A DNA stretch of 32,385 nucleotides from Nocardia neocaledoniensis (GTDB lineage: Bacteria > Actinomycetota > Actinomycetes > Mycobacteriales > Mycobacteriaceae): assembly GCF_029868625.1 (NCBI RefSeq), contig NZ_JARWOJ010000208.1, positions 1 to 32,385 on the forward strand, given 5' to 3'. The translations under genes were made by a program, and so were the position numbers. Every line of letters starts with the position of its first letter. The stretch's first letter is position 1. Of this stretch, positions 32,302-32,385 are shown piece after piece. The notes below the pieces were generated by a model. The model did no database searches, was not told the origin of the DNA, and was given only the letters and a program-made list of their open reading frames with translations.

Positions 32302-32385
32302 CCGCCGCTCGGTGCGCGGAAGTAGGCGCCGCTACCGCGGGTCGCCTCCTCGGCGAACCAGCGCAGGAACTCGGCGCCGTAGCCG
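32302..32385. repeat. 84-base direct repeat, copy 2 (end of window)
   Basis: This is an exact copy of 31954-32037, reaching the last base of the window. It is preceded by GC homopolymer-rich sequence (about 32196-32290) unlike any coding sequence. A contig-end assembly artefact is the simplest explanation. Confidence 0.9.

Noticed and set aside
1..32385. CRISPR arrays, rRNA genes and insertion sequences
   Set aside because: No regularly spaced repeats, no rRNA sequence and no transposase with terminal inverted repeats could be seen.

Overview
The window is high-GC DNA from a mycolic-acid-containing actinobacterium, most likely Nocardia or a close relative (Rhodococcus, Gordonia). The supporting genes are an MspA-type porin gene, an F420-type LLM oxidoreductase, an MpaB/Lcp-family oxygenase, a DUF2637-like membrane protein, a PucR-like regulator, and an ECF sigma/Asp23 operon of actinobacterial type. 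Start codons are often GTG, and many genes overlap by four bases. The genus is inferred from gene content only; no rRNA or marker gene is present.

Positions 1-14366 hold a CoA-dependent catabolic region under two unusual double-domain HxlR-type regulators. On the minus strand lie a nitronate monooxygenase-like flavoprotein and an acyl-CoA ligase (170-2733). Divergent from them are a thiolase and the first regulator (2823-5009). A long plus-strand operon follows (5185-11800): PaaN-type aldehyde dehydrogenase, a second thiolase, a second ligase, a hotdog thioesterase and a carotenoid/lignostilbene-type cleavage oxygenase. It ends at a bidirectional hairpin terminator shared with a convergent SCP-x-like thiolase (11896-13143). 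The second HxlR-like regulator starts at 13398. A motif CTACW-N6-GAAGT occurs in three of the control regions. The gene set fits cleavage of an alkene-bearing substrate to aldehydes, oxidation to acids, CoA activation and thiolysis; the substrate is unknown.

Positions 14367-19600 are a degraded accessory island. On the minus strand, a gene of unknown function (intact) is followed by a possible fragment, an MspA-like porin gene with frameshifts, a secreted Pro/Thr-rich protein gene with frameshifts, and a third decayed gene, ending at a rho-independent terminator (14561-14604). To the right is a large serine recombinase that has lost its catalytic domain and whose reading frame runs into a tRNA-Leu(GAG) gene.

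Positions 19861-23843 are a tight operon: ECF sigma factor, an anti-sigma-like/Asp23 fusion, several Asp23-like proteins, a small DUF2273-like membrane protein, a DUF6286-like protein and an AmaP-like anchor. This looks like an envelope-stress module with repeated Asp23 paralogues.

Positions 23858-32385 hold single genes or small units: a monoacylglycerol lipase divergent from a PucR/RsbRD-type regulator, a DUF2637-like membrane protein, a secreted alpha/beta hydrolase, an LLM oxidoreductase, an MpaB/Lcp-like oxygenase divergent from its probable TetR regulator, and an aldehyde dehydrogenase whose 5' end is broken. The last ~190 bases contain long G/C runs and an exact 84-base copy of sequence inside that dehydrogenase, which suggests a contig-end artefact.
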